Assembly (NCBI GenBank): GCA_016785015.1
Contig: JADHTJ010000002.1
Coordinates: forward strand, 1 to 64,000
Source of the DNA: Anaerolineales bacterium
GTDB lineage: Bacteria > Chloroflexota > Anaerolineae > Anaerolineales > UBA11858
Direction of reading: 5' to 3'
Length of the DNA stretch: 64,000 nucleotides
Shown here: one piece after another, positions 16,268 through 25,393 of the stretch
How positions within the stretch are numbered: the first letter of the stretch is position 1
Layout: each line of letters opens with the position of its first letter
The notes under the pieces: model-generated
What the model saw: the letters and a program-made list of their open reading frames with translations, nothing else
Database searches by the model: none
Told to the model about the DNA's origin: nothing
Made by a program: the position numbers and the translations under genes

Positions 16268-16748
16268 TTGTTCCAAAAACTAATAGAAGGAATGGGTGAT
16301 TGACTGGAATTCACGAGCCTTTATTCTGCACTCTCAATACTCGGTAGTCGCCTTATAAAGTGTTGTTGGCCGAATGCCAGAGCCAAATTTCACTGCAAAC
16401 CCGCAAAGGACGCAAAGTTCATTTTGTCTTTTTCTTAGTGCACCTGGCGTCTTCGTGGTTCAAATCAGCCTTTTTCAAGACGGCAACATTCAAGAGGAAG
16501 ACCACCTGCAAATTAGACTTCCGAAATCTTGGAAATTTCGGAAGTCATAAGTATTTGCGGGAAAGTATTTGAAATTAGTGTCACCCCTGGTCGTAGGCCC
16601 GCATAGCGCGGGGTTCGCAATGACATATTTTTAAAGGACTACCGGAGTCCATCTAGTTTAAAAGGGGTGATACAATAAAACTCGCCAAACAGAACGGATC
16701 ATGGTGAAGAGGGTTTCTTCTCTTATAGAATTACCATAAGGAGTCGTT
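16268..16748. repeat. Gene-free stretch with a CGCAAAG tract and a 12-bp inverted repeat
   Basis: At 16378-16460 CCGCAAAGGACGCAAAG and GGCGTCTTCGTGGTT are the usual arms of a dispersed quasi-palindrome. At 16516-16546 GACTTCCGAAAT and ATTTCGGAAGTC form a perfect stem; a close relative lies at 36806-36840. TACAAT at about 16671 may be the -10 box of the MFS gene. No gene is seen. Confidence 0.65.
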
Positions 16749-18125
16749 ATGACCGCAGCTGCTAAAGACCAACCCGTTGTCAATGATAAACGCGAAATCT
16801 TTGGATGGGCCATGTACGATTGGGCCAACTCCGCTTTCAGCACCACCATTGGGACTGTTTTCCTTGGCCCCTATCTGGCATCGCTGGCCGCAGGCGCGGC
16901 CGCAGCAAATGCTGATGGCATGGCGCGCTTCTTCGGGATCCCCGTCGCGCCTGACTCCTTTTTCCCTTACGCAGTCTCATTTTCTGTGCTCTTGCAAGTT
17001 CTATTTTTGCCCATCCTAGGCGCGATTGCCGATTACTCTCACCGCCGCAAACAAATGATGCAGCTCTTTGCCATTGCCGGTGCTGTGTTAACGATTGCTT
17101 TGTTTTTTGTGACTGCACCACTATGGTGGTTGGGCGGCGTTCTCTTTATTCTCGCCAATCTTTGCTTTGGTGCGGCAATTGTTTTCTATAATGCTTATCT
17201 GCCCGATATTGCCAGTGAAGATCAGCGCGACCGCGTTTCATCCTATGGTTGGGCGATGGGTTATTTGGGCGGCGGCTTGTTGCTGCTCCTCAATCTGATC
17301 TTTTACCAGACACATGAAAAGCTTGGGGTCCCCACGGGACTCGCCATCCGCATCAACCTGGCTTCGGCTGGCTTGTGGTGGCTGGGATTCTCTTTCATCA
17401 CCTGGGCGCGTTTGCGCACACGGCGAGCTTCACGCCAGTTGCCTGAGAAAACTTCGTATCTCAAAGTCGGCTTCAAGCAGCTTGGACACACCCTAAAAGA
17501 AATCAAGAACTTCCCTGAGACACTCAAATACTTGTTGGCCTATTTCCTTTACAACGATGGTATTCAAACCGTGATTGCAGTATCGGCAACTTTCGCAGCA
17601 GCCCCGCTGGTGCGCGGCGGCCTGGAACTCGATCAAGGCACGCTCACCATGGTTATTCTCATGATCCAGTTTGTGGCCTTTGGTGGCGCCCTCTTTTGGG
17701 GGAAACTGGCTAAATGGGTTGGCGCCAAACGCTCCATTATCATCAGTTTAGTGATCTGGTCTGGTGTCGTCATCTATGCATTTGGTGGTATGAAGGGCGA
17801 TACGCGTGTGCTTGAGTTCTGGATTTTGGGAGCCTTCATTGCCTTGGTGATGGGCGGTAGCCAGGCCATCAGCCGCAGCCTGTTCGCCCAGATGATCCCA
17901 AAAGGTCAGGAGGCTGAGTATTACTCCTTTTATGAGGTCAGCGAGCGCGGCACATCCTGGATTGGCCCGTTCCTCTTTGGAGTTATGAATCAGGCCTTCG
18001 GTAGTTTGCGCCCGGCAATCCTCTCGTTGATATTCTTCTTTGTGGTGGGCCTGATCTTATTGCCCTTTGTCAATGTTGATAAAGCCATCGCTGACGTCAA
18101 AGCTTATCAACCGGAACAATCATAG
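16749..18125 (+). CDS. MFS transporter, UMF1/Atg22-like
   Basis: The 458-residue, roughly 12-helix protein starts with IFGWAMYDWANSAFSTTIGTVFLGPYL, the signature of the UMF1/Atg22-like branch of the major facilitator superfamily. It also has the LGAIADYSHRRKQ loop between helices 2 and 3. Yeast Atg22 exports amino acids from the vacuole; the substrate of bacterial members is not established. AAGGAG precedes the ATG. It stands alone, ending at a strong hairpin terminator. Confidence 0.88.
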   Translation: MTAAAKDQPVVNDKREIFGWAMYDWANSAFSTTIGTVFLGPYLASLAAGAAAANADGMARFFGIPVAPDSFFPYAVSFSVLLQVLFLPILGAIADYSHRRKQMMQLFAIAGAVLTIALFFVTAPLWWLGGVLFILANLCFGAAIVFYNAYLPDIASEDQRDRVSSYGWAMGYLGGGLLLLLNLIFYQTHEKLGVPTGLAIRINLASAGLWWLGFSFITWARLRTRRASRQLPEKTSYLKVGFKQLGHTLKEIKNFPETLKYLLAYFLYNDGIQTVIAVSATFAAAPLVRGGLELDQGTLTMVILMIQFVAFGGALFWGKLAKWVGAKRSIIISLVIWSGVVIYAFGGMKGDTRVLEFWILGAFIALVMGGSQAISRSLFAQMIPKGQEAEYYSFYEVSERGTSWIGPFLFGVMNQAFGSLRPAILSLIFFFVVGLILLPFVNVDKAIADVKAYQPEQS

Positions 18126-18172
18126 ATATTACCCATCCCCCTTGCCCCTTTCCCATGAAGGGGGTTCTTTTG

Positions 18173-18223
18173 AAAAAACAGGGTGAGGGCTGGCGCAAAG
18201 CGCTGCCCTCACCCTGTTTTTTT
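18173..18223. terminator. Rho-independent terminator
   Basis: AAAAAACAGGGTGAGGGC pairs with GCCCTCACCCTGTTTTTTT. The design (A-run, CAGG-GTGAG arm, T-run) is the same as at 9951-9999, suggesting a repeated terminator module. Confidence 0.85.
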
Positions 18224-18296
18224 ACCATCTCGCATCAACGAAAGATTAAATTCAGAGATAGCATATTCACTTCTTTGTTATGGTAAACTCTGCCCC

Positions 18297-19001
18297 ATGG
18301 CCCATTTGACTGGCTCAGACAGAGCCGATTTTGTTCAGGGTATGTTTACTCGCATTGCTCATCGCTACGATTTGATGAACCGCCTGATGACCGCGGGACA
18401 AGATGCGCGTTGGCGGCGTGAGGCCATTCGGCGCGCTGCTTTGCCCCCGGGCAGGAGCATTGTGCTGGACCTCGGGGCTGGTACTGGTGATTTGGCCTTC
18501 GATGCCCTTCGGCGGCATCCCGAAACAACACCCATCGCCGCCGACTTCACCCTGGCGATGATGCGAGTCGGCCAGAAGCGCCAGAATGGACATCAGTTGA
18601 ATTGGTCTTCGGCTGACGCTCTAAAGTTGCCTTACCCAAACGAGACTTTCGACGCCGTGGTTTCAGGCTTTTTGCTGCGCAATGTGATCGATATTCAGCA
18701 AGCACTGGCTGAACAATTCCGAGTCATCAAACCCGGTGGGATGATGGTTGCACTTGACACCACACGCCCACGCGAAAACTTGCTTTCTCCATTGATCCAC
18801 TTCCATATGAAAACAGTCATTCCGACCCTGGGGCGCATGCTGACGGGTCAGGCGGATGCCTATACTTATCTGCCGGATTCTTCGATTAACTTTTTGCGCG
18901 CTGAGGAAATGGCCGCCCGCATGGCTGCGGTGGGCTTTAGTGAAATCAATTTTGAGCGCAAAATGTTCGGTGTTGTTGCCATCCATTGGGGAAGGAAGTG
19001 A
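18297..19001 (+). CDS. menG: Demethylmenaquinone methyltransferase
   Basis: The 234-residue protein starts with FVQGMFTRIAHRYDLMNRLMTAGQDARWRR, the UbiE/MenG N-terminus, and has the SAM site VLDLGAGTGDLAF and the post-motif FDAVVSGFLLRNV, close to the family FD.it..fglRnv. It methylates demethylmenaquinone, the last step to menaquinone. The start at 18297 is chosen since the family begins here; TAAACT lies 7 bases upstream, so the mRNA may be almost leaderless. It overlaps ubiX by four bases. Confidence 0.9.
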   Translation: MAHLTGSDRADFVQGMFTRIAHRYDLMNRLMTAGQDARWRREAIRRAALPPGRSIVLDLGAGTGDLAFDALRRHPETTPIAADFTLAMMRVGQKRQNGHQLNWSSADALKLPYPNETFDAVVSGFLLRNVIDIQQALAEQFRVIKPGGMMVALDTTRPRENLLSPLIHFHMKTVIPTLGRMLTGQADAYTYLPDSSINFLRAEEMAARMAAVGFSEINFERKMFGVVAIHWGRK

Positions 19002-19588
19002 GTCAACGCGTCACTACATCTAGACCTCGCCGCATCGTTGTGGGGATCAGTGGAGCCTCAGGCGCCATTCTCGGTATCCGTTTATTGGAAGCGCTGCGCT
19101 CCATGAAGCATATCAAATCCCATTTAGTGATTTCCCCCGCAGCGCGTGTGACTATTACCCAGGAAACCGATTGGAAGGTCGATGATGTTCTCGCGCTCGC
19201 CGACGTGGTTTACAAGCATGGAGATATCGGAGCAACGATTGCTTCAGGCTCCTTTGATACCTCTGGCATGATCGTCATTCCCTGCTCGATCAAGACCCTT
19301 TCTGCAGTGGCAAATTCCTACCCGGAAAATTTACTCTCCCGCGCCGCCGATGTGACACTCAAAGAAGGCCGTTCCCTGATTTTAGTAGTGCGCGAAGCCC
19401 CGCTACACCGCGGCCATTTGCGCTTAATGGATCAGGCCGCCGAGGCTGGCGCAGTGATCTTTCCCCCAATGCCAGCTTTTTACACCCGTCCGGAATCTGC
19501 CAGCGAGATTGTTGATAATATCGTTGGGCGTGTGCTGGCGAGATTGGGGATCGAAAATGAACTCTACGGGGAGTGGCAGAGCGCATGA
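18998..19588 (+). CDS. ubiX: Flavin prenyltransferase UbiX
   Basis: The 196-residue protein has RIVVGISGASGAILGIRLLEAL, the FMN site of UbiX/Pad1, and the later S-F-D-T-S-GMIVIPCSIKTLSAVANSY, and LVVREAPLHRGHLRLM. It makes the prenylated FMN cofactor used by UbiD decarboxylases; with menG upstream it points to quinone biosynthesis. GTG 18998 overlaps the menG stop (GTGA) and is preceded by GGAAGGAA. No ubiD gene is in the window. Confidence 0.92.
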   Translation: MSQRVTTSRPRRIVVGISGASGAILGIRLLEALRSMKHIKSHLVISPAARVTITQETDWKVDDVLALADVVYKHGDIGATIASGSFDTSGMIVIPCSIKTLSAVANSYPENLLSRAADVTLKEGRSLILVVREAPLHRGHLRLMDQAAEAGAVIFPPMPAFYTRPESASEIVDNIVGRVLARLGIENELYGEWQSA

Positions 19589-20325
19589 CGAATCGCAACC
19601 TTGAAAAGGCTGCTTTACGGGGCGAACCTTCCTATGTCTGGCGCGCCGGTCAGGAGCGCCGCTTGAAGATGATACTTGAGGCTGCCGGTGTGCGCGTAAC
19701 CGGACGCGTGTTAGAGAACGGCTGCGGCGTGGGGATGTACGTCGAGAAGTTGTGCATCCAGGGTGGCCAGGTGATCGGCTTGGAATATGATTTCGAACGC
19801 GCAGTCGAAGCTCGTGAGAAATCACCCCACATTACTAATTCCGCAGGCGAACATTTGCCTTTCCCCGAAGGGGCATTCGACCTGATTTTGAGTCACGAAG
19901 TCATTGAGCACGTTCAAGATGACCTTCAAGCGATTCGAGAAATGGTTCGGGTATTGCGCCCTGGTGGACGGTTGGTGCTCTTTTGCCCCAACCGCGGCTA
20001 TCCCTTTGAGACGCATGGTATTTATTGGCGAGGGAAGTACAAGTTTGGCAATACCCCCCTGGTGAACTGGCTTCCGCGCAAATGGCGGGATCAATTGGCC
20101 CACCATGTGGAAGTTTACACCCGACGAGATGTGAAGCGCTTGTTTGATGGGTTGCCAGTCAAATTTGTCACCCGCACAATAGTTTTTGGCGCTTACGATA
20201 ATATCATCGCCCGCTTTGGGGGATTCGGCCGCGTGTTGAGAGCAGTGCTGCAATTCATGGAACGCACACCGTTGAAGATATTTGGATTATCTCATTTCTG
20301 GGTTGTGGAAAAGCGAGAAGTTTGA
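19585..20325 (+). CDS. Class I SAM-dependent methyltransferase
   Basis: The 246-residue protein has a SAM motif (VLENGCGVGMYVEKL), acidic motif II (VIGLEYDFERAVEA) and the DLILSHEVIEHVQDD / VLRPGGRLVLFCPN pair typical of Methyltransf_11 proteins. It starts at ATG 19585, overlapping the ubiX stop. The operon position suggests quinone or lipid modification, but the substrate is unknown. Confidence 0.85.
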   Translation: MTNRNLEKAALRGEPSYVWRAGQERRLKMILEAAGVRVTGRVLENGCGVGMYVEKLCIQGGQVIGLEYDFERAVEAREKSPHITNSAGEHLPFPEGAFDLILSHEVIEHVQDDLQAIREMVRVLRPGGRLVLFCPNRGYPFETHGIYWRGKYKFGNTPLVNWLPRKWRDQLAHHVEVYTRRDVKRLFDGLPVKFVTRTIVFGAYDNIIARFGGFGRVLRAVLQFMERTPLKIFGLSHFWVVEKREV

Positions 20326-20373
20326 AAGTTATAAACTTTGGCCAATAACCCTTTGTACAAATTACTATTCTTT

Positions 20374-20455
20374 TGTCATTCTGAGCCCTCGCTGCAAGCG
20401 AGGCGAAGGATCTCTCCAATTAGACTGGGAGATCCTTCGCCTCGCCCAGGATGAC
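20374..20455. repeat. Quasi-palindrome with GCGAAGGATCTC arms
   Basis: TGTCATTCTGAGC...GCGAGGCGAAGGATCTC is answered by GAGATCCTTCGCCTCGCCC and AGGATGACA. The CATTCTGAGC...GAAGGATCTC pattern is a widespread environmental-genome repeat. It separates two convergent methyltransferase genes and might also act as a terminator. Confidence 0.8.
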
Positions 20456-20487
20456 ACCACTTTGAAAAAACTTGCAAATCAGATCAG

Positions 20488-21366
20488 TTATTTCCCCCTA
20501 AAATCGTAAATCCCATCCACGACGGGCCACGAGTTCCCGCAGCCTGTGCAAACTAACGCAGTGGGCTGTTTTTCATCTAAAGGCTGGACACACTCAGGGC
20601 ATTGGAAAAAACCGTTGGATGTGGAAGATTTACCTACAGCCTGAGATTTGACAAACACACTGGGGGTTAGCTGCCACCAATTGCCCGTCAGTTGAGCTAT
20701 TGAATCCATAGCAACCAGCAGTTGTGTTGGAACCAAACGTTTGAGCAAGTCGATGCGAAAATGGGATACGGTCAGCTGGCGTTGGATATCGAAATCGGCT
20801 TCATCCAACCAGGCGCGTACCGTCTTGGGGTGGAAGTCGAAATTCAGAGGCACAAATTCTACCTGCTCAGGGGTGAAGGGGCTCCACTTTTGCTGACGTA
20901 GTACATAGCGCAAGATAGCCTTGAGATTTAGTTTGCTGGCAAATTCCAAAATGAAAGTGCTCTGCTCTTTCATCACGCGGCGGATCTGGGTCAACGCCCG
21001 AGGTGCCTCGGCCAGGTGGTGCAGCACACGGATCATCGTAGATGCATCGAAGAGTCCATCCACGAAGGGTAATCTGTACACATCCCCGGCGACATACATA
21101 TAACGCGCGCTCTTTCCCAAGCGCTCTTGGGCTTGCTGAAGTTGGGTAAGCGAATAATCCAAAAGCACAACACGCTCAAATCCAGAATATCTGGGGGTGT
21201 TGCGGCCGGCTCCGGCGCCGAGCTCCAAGAGAAGATGGCCGCTATCAGGTAACAGTCGTCGCAGAGCAATCGCTTCGGCTCCATCCTCATAGGCACGTCC
21301 GCCCTGATCCCAGAAGCTGGTCTGGTAATTGGAGCCTTCATAATCGCAGATTGGGGGATGGGTCAT
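20488..21366 (-). CDS. SAM methyltransferase with C-terminal zinc-ribbon (Trm112-like)
   Basis: The 292-residue protein has LLLELGAGAGRNTPRY (SAM motif), MIRVLHHLAEAPRALTQIRRVMK, and a C-terminal CPECVQPL ... CTGCGNSWPVVDGIYDF. The last part resembles the Trm112-type CxxC...CxxC module that begins many bacterial C-methyltransferases, here moved to the C-terminus. The substrate is unknown. It reads towards the previous methyltransferase. Confidence 0.82.
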   Translation of the reverse strand: MTHPPICDYEGSNYQTSFWDQGGRAYEDGAEAIALRRLLPDSGHLLLELGAGAGRNTPRYSGFERVVLLDYSLTQLQQAQERLGKSARYMYVAGDVYRLPFVDGLFDASTMIRVLHHLAEAPRALTQIRRVMKEQSTFILEFASKLNLKAILRYVLRQQKWSPFTPEQVEFVPLNFDFHPKTVRAWLDEADFDIQRQLTVSHFRIDLLKRLVPTQLLVAMDSIAQLTGNWWQLTPSVFVKSQAVGKSSTSNGFFQCPECVQPLDEKQPTALVCTGCGNSWPVVDGIYDFRGK

Positions 21367-21424
21367 GGGACGGGAGACAGAAGACGGGAGACGGGGTCTG
21401 TCCTCCGTCTCCCGTCCCCCGTCG
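21365..21424. repeat. GACGGGAGACGG quasi-palindrome
   Basis: GACGGGAGACAGAAGACGGG is answered by CCTCCGTCTCCCGTCCCCCGTC. It fills the gap between the ugd stop and the methyltransferase start, so it lies in the leader of the methyltransferase mRNA. Confidence 0.75.
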
Positions 21425-21429
21425 TAATG

Positions 21430-22755
21430 CTATTTCTCAGCCGTGCGCTTGCCATTGTAGCCGCGCCCGACACCGCGATATTGGAAGCCTAATTCGGCCA
21501 TCTCTTCGGGGTCGTAAATATTACGTCCATCGAAGATCACCGGCTGCTTCATCACTTCAAGTAACTGGCGGCGGTTCAACTGTTTGAACTCATTCCATTC
21601 GGTGTTGACAATCAGCGCGTCGCAGCCTTCAGCCATGGTGAAGGGATCATCGCACATCTCTACAGCAGGGAGAAGCGGTGCAGCAACTTCCATAGATACC
21701 GGGTCATAACCCCGAACGGAGGCTCCAGCGGCGATCAATTTGTTGGCAATGTCGATAGAGGGGGCATCGCGCATGTCATCGGTGTTGGGTTTGAATGCTA
21801 AGCCCAACATACCAATCGTACGACCATTCAATTCGCCATCGAGCAGTTCTTCAAGGCGTTCGATAGCCATTGGGCGTCGGTCGGCGTTGATTTCCATCAC
21901 AGCGTGAAGCAGTTGGGGATGTTTGCCCTTCTCTTCGGCCATATGTGTGAGAGCAAGTACATCCTTGGGGAAACAGGATCCACCATACCCCAGGCCAGCA
22001 TTTAGAAAATGGTGACCGATGCGCTCGTCATAACCCATGCCATTGGCCACTTCGGTCACATCAGCTCCAAGAGCTTCACAAATGTTGGCGATCTCATTGA
22101 TATAGGAAATCTTGGTCGCCAAAAATGCGTTTGAGGCGTATTTGATCATCTCAGCAGTGCGCAGGTCGGTGATTACGATGGGCGCCCGCAGAGGCAGATG
22201 CAATTGGGCAACTTTGTCGGCAGCTTCACGGTTCAACGAGCCCAACACTGTTCTGTGGGGATTCATGAAATCGAGGATCGCAGAGCCTTCTCGTAAAAAC
22301 TCAGGGCAAGATACCACGGAGAATGGAATTTCTTCTTGCTGACTACGTTTGACAATTTTTGCCACCCAGTCACCAGTGCCAACAGGGACAGTGGATTTGT
22401 TGATGATGATCAATTCGTCGCTCATCACCTCGGCGATAGAGCGGGCGGCAGCCTCGACGTACTGCAGATCGGCTTCACCATCCACGCCGGAGGGCGTGCC
22501 CACAGCGATGAAGGCGAATTCGGTATCTTTGATGCCTTCTGCATAGGATGTTGTAAAAGTGAGACGCCCAGACTTTACATTGCGTTCAACAAGTTCTTCC
22601 AAACCGGGCTCGTAGATGGGCATATCGCCGCGCTTCAAGCCTTCGACCTTTTCTTCACTGATATCTAGAGCAATGACGCGATTGCCAAGGTCAGCAAATC
22701 CCGCAGCCGTAATCAGGCCGACGTAGCCGACTCCAACGACACAAATTTGTTTCAT
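21430..22755 (-). CDS. UDP-glucose 6-dehydrogenase
   Basis: The 441-residue protein starts with the NAD motif [21 protein letters not shown]. It has [35 protein letters not shown], the catalytic Cys segment [18 protein letters not shown] and the C-terminal [16 protein letters not shown]. It oxidises UDP-glucose to UDP-glucuronate for surface polysaccharide. GGAGGTTAATA precedes the ATG. It lies upstream of the zinc-ribbon methyltransferase on the same strand. Confidence 0.95.
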   Translation of the reverse strand: MKQICVVGVGYVGLITAAGFADLGNRVIALDISEEKVEGLKRGDMPIYEPGLEELVERNVKSGRLTFTTSYAEGIKDTEFAFIAVGTPSGVDGEADLQYVEAAARSIAEVMSDELIIINKSTVPVGTGDWVAKIVKRSQQEEIPFSVVSCPEFLREGSAILDFMNPHRTVLGSLNREAADKVAQLHLPLRAPIVITDLRTAEMIKYASNAFLATKISYINEIANICEALGADVTEVANGMGYDERIGHHFLNAGLGYGGSCFPKDVLALTHMAEEKGKHPQLLHAVMEINADRRPMAIERLEELLDGELNGRTIGMLGLAFKPNTDDMRDAPSIDIANKLIAAGASVRGYDPVSMEVAAPLLPAVEMCDDPFTMAEGCDALIVNTEWNEFKQLNRRQLLEVMKQPVIFDGRNIYDPEEMAELGFQYRGVGRGYNGKRTAEK

Positions 22756-23024
22756 TATTAACCTCCGAGGTTCAAGGGAAAAGGATTTTAAATGCTGTTT
22801 CCCACCTCAATTTATATGCACATTGTCTGACAAGTCATTTGGGTGACTTCCATAGCCCGGAAATATTACCATATGCTTTGCTATTTGGCACGAGTAGGGT
22901 GTTTTAGTTGATGCGCAAAAGGTCATTTAGGAGCAATGACCTCTGTCACTTGTAGATCGGACAAAAACACTCTAAAATATTGACGATAATTCTTATCCGT
23001 AAGGCCGAAATAGGAGAAAAACTT

Positions 23025-23429
23025 ATGCAAATTACACGTCAGGCTGATTATGCCGTCCGAGCAGTTTATTACTTGTCTACTTTAGGCAATGGCAAGCGTG
23101 CAGCTACAAGCAAAATTGCCTCAGAACAACATATTCCGCCATCATTCCTGGCAAAGATTGTTTCTCAATTATCTGTCGCTGGGTTGTTGCATACATCACG
23201 CGGCGCTCGGGGTGGTGTGTCTCTGGCACGCGGACCCGAAGAGATCAGCCTCCTAGATGTAGTTGAAGCGATCGATGGCCCCATTTATTTAAATGAGTGT
23301 GTGGGCAATAATGGTGTGTGTTCTTTTGAAGATTCATGCTTAATGCGCGCGGTATGGTGTGATGCGCAAAAAGATTTGGTTGATCGTTTGGGTTCAACTA
23401 ATTTTTCGATAGTGAGCAGTCCAGCATAA
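23025..23429 (+). CDS. Rrf2 family transcriptional regulator, probably Fe-S binding
   Basis: The 134-residue protein has the Rrf2 winged helix (MQITRQADYAVRAVYYLS ... IPPSFLAKIVSQLSVAGLLHTSRGARGGVSLAR) and Cys92, Cys99 and Cys105, spaced like the Fe-S ligands of IscR/NsrR, plus Cys112. It may sense iron-sulfur status, NO or redox. The ATG at 23025 follows TAGGAG and matches the family start, so the 15 upstream codons are not used. It lies 157 bases before hutU on the same strand; control of hutU is possible but not shown. Confidence 0.9.
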   Translation: MQITRQADYAVRAVYYLSTLGNGKRAATSKIASEQHIPPSFLAKIVSQLSVAGLLHTSRGARGGVSLARGPEEISLLDVVEAIDGPIYLNECVGNNGVCSFEDSCLMRAVWCDAQKDLVDRLGSTNFSIVSSPA

Positions 23430-23585
23430 TTTAGTCCGAATCTCCTTCCCAAAACGGCCGCGATTCTCAAAACATTTAAAAGTTTTCAAACCCGTCCCCT
23501 CTTGGCGTATAATTACCGAGAGGGGATTTGTGCATATAATTCAAGCACTGTCGAAACAATTCGGCAGATTTTTTAGGAGGCTTCA

Positions 23586-25238
23586 ATGTCCGAACCTCGT
23601 GTTGTGCGTGCGCCACAGGGAACCCAATTAACATGTAAATCCTGGCTGACCGAAGCACCTTATCGTATGATCCAGAACAACCTGGACCCTGACGTGGCTG
23701 AACGTCCCGAAGATTTGGTCGTGTATGGAGGTAGGGGTCAGGCGGCCCGAACCTGGGAGGCCTTTGATGCAATTCTAGAAACTCTTGTTGATCTGGAAGA
23801 TGATGAAACCTTGTTGGTGCAGTCTGGGAAACCGGTGGTGGTTTTCAAAACACACAAGGATGCGCCGCGGGTTTTGATTGCCAATTCAAACCTGGTTCCT
23901 TTTTGGGCTACACAAGAGCATTTCGATGATTTGGCGGCGCAAGGGCTGATTATGTATGGTCAGATGACCGCTGGCTCATGGATCTACATTGGCACACAGG
24001 GCATTTTGCAGGGCACGTACGAAACCCTGGGCGCACTGGCTCAGCAGCGCGGCTGGGAATCTCTGAAGGGCAAGTTTGTGTTGACTGCAGGGCTGGGCGG
24101 AATGGGCGGCGCCCAACCCTTAGCAGTGACCATGAACGAAGGCGTTTGTTTGATTGTGGAAGTCGACCCCGAACGCGCCAAGAGACGTTTGGAGATCGGT
24201 TATGTGGATATGGTAGTTGACACACTCGAAGAGGCCATGACCCTGGTTGAAGAGGCAGTCGAAGATGGCGAACCCAAATCCATAGGTTTGATTGCCAATG
24301 CCGCCGATATTTACCCAGAGATGGTTTTACGTGGCGTGATCCCGGATGTAGTCACCGACCAAACGCCAGCCCATGATGTGTACAGTTATGTGCCCACAGG
24401 ACTGGGGGTGAAAGAAGCTGAATTATTGAGAGAGTCGAACCCCAAAGAGTATGAAAAACGCTCCATGGAATCCATGGCCAAGCATGTTGAAGCCATGTTG
24501 GCATTCCAAAAGAAAGGCGCAGAGGTATTTGATTACGGTAACAACCTTCGGCAGCGTGCCTTTGATCACGGCGTTGAAGATGCCTTCGAATTTCCTGGCT
24601 TTGTGCCAGCCTATATTCGACCCTTGTTCTGTGAAGGTAAAGGCCCCTTTCGTTGGGTGGCGTTGTCAGGCGATCCCGAAGATATTTACCGCACTGATGA
24701 AGTGGTCATGGAGCTTTTTCCCGAGGACGAACATCTTCATCGCTGGCTGCATCTGGCCAAGGAGAAAGTGCCCTTCCAGGGTTTGCCCTCGCGAATCTGT
24801 TGGTTGGGGTATGGAGAGCGCGTGAAGGCTGGTTTGGCTTTCAATCAATTGGTCGCTGATGGAGTTGTCAAGGCGCCAATTGTCATCGGCCGCGATCATT
24901 TGGATGCTGGCTCGGTAGCCTCTCCCAATCGAGAGACTGAAGGCATGAAGGATGGCACGGACGCAGTCAGCGACTGGGCGATCTTGAATGCACTGATCAA
25001 TGCAGTGGGTGGCGCGACCTGGGTTTCCTTTCATCATGGTGGCGGTGTGGGCATCGGATACAGTCAGCACGCCGGTCAGGTGATTGTTGCCGATGGCACG
25101 GCAGATGCTGCGGCGCGCCTGGAGCGCGTGCTCACCGCGGATCCTGGTATGGGCGTCGTGCGTCACGCCGATGCTGGCTATGATCAGGCCATCGATGCGG
25201 CCAAGCGCCATGGCATCAAAATGCCGATGCTGAAATAA
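23586..25238 (+). CDS. hutU: Urocanate hydratase
   Basis: The 550-residue protein follows the urocanase pattern: [36 protein letters not shown] at the start, NAD site [37 protein letters not shown] with the conserved Cys, and [18 protein letters not shown] near the end. It converts urocanate to imidazolone propionate in histidine breakdown. AGGAGG precedes the ATG. The other hut genes are not in the window, so this is an isolated hutU. Confidence 0.97.
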   Translation: MSEPRVVRAPQGTQLTCKSWLTEAPYRMIQNNLDPDVAERPEDLVVYGGRGQAARTWEAFDAILETLVDLEDDETLLVQSGKPVVVFKTHKDAPRVLIANSNLVPFWATQEHFDDLAAQGLIMYGQMTAGSWIYIGTQGILQGTYETLGALAQQRGWESLKGKFVLTAGLGGMGGAQPLAVTMNEGVCLIVEVDPERAKRRLEIGYVDMVVDTLEEAMTLVEEAVEDGEPKSIGLIANAADIYPEMVLRGVIPDVVTDQTPAHDVYSYVPTGLGVKEAELLRESNPKEYEKRSMESMAKHVEAMLAFQKKGAEVFDYGNNLRQRAFDHGVEDAFEFPGFVPAYIRPLFCEGKGPFRWVALSGDPEDIYRTDEVVMELFPEDEHLHRWLHLAKEKVPFQGLPSRICWLGYGERVKAGLAFNQLVADGVVKAPIVIGRDHLDAGSVASPNRETEGMKDGTDAVSDWAILNALINAVGGATWVSFHHGGGVGIGYSQHAGQVIVADGTADAAARLERVLTADPGMGVVRHADAGYDQAIDAAKRHGIKMPMLK

Positions 25239-25243
25239 AAACG

Positions 25244-25330
25244 TACCACTAAGGACACGAAGACCACAAAGGATTACACAGAGTAATATTTTGTCTTACC
25301 CTTAGTGCATCTTAGTGCCCTTCGTGGTTT
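25244..25330. repeat. Quasi-palindrome CACTAAGGACACGAAG / CTTAGTGCCCTTCGTGG
   Basis: ACCACTAAGGACACGAAGACC is answered by CTTAGTGCATCTTAGTGCCC and TTCGTGGTTT. It occupies the gap between hutU and the phosphofructokinase gene. Confidence 0.75.
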
Positions 25331-25393
25331 GATGTTTTTTTTTGTGAAGTACAATTCTAACGAATAATTTTACAATTTAAAGTCAGGTGAGCT

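Noticed and set aside
16360..16572. Open frame of 70 codons
   Set aside because: It is made of palindromic repeat sequence and a hairpin.
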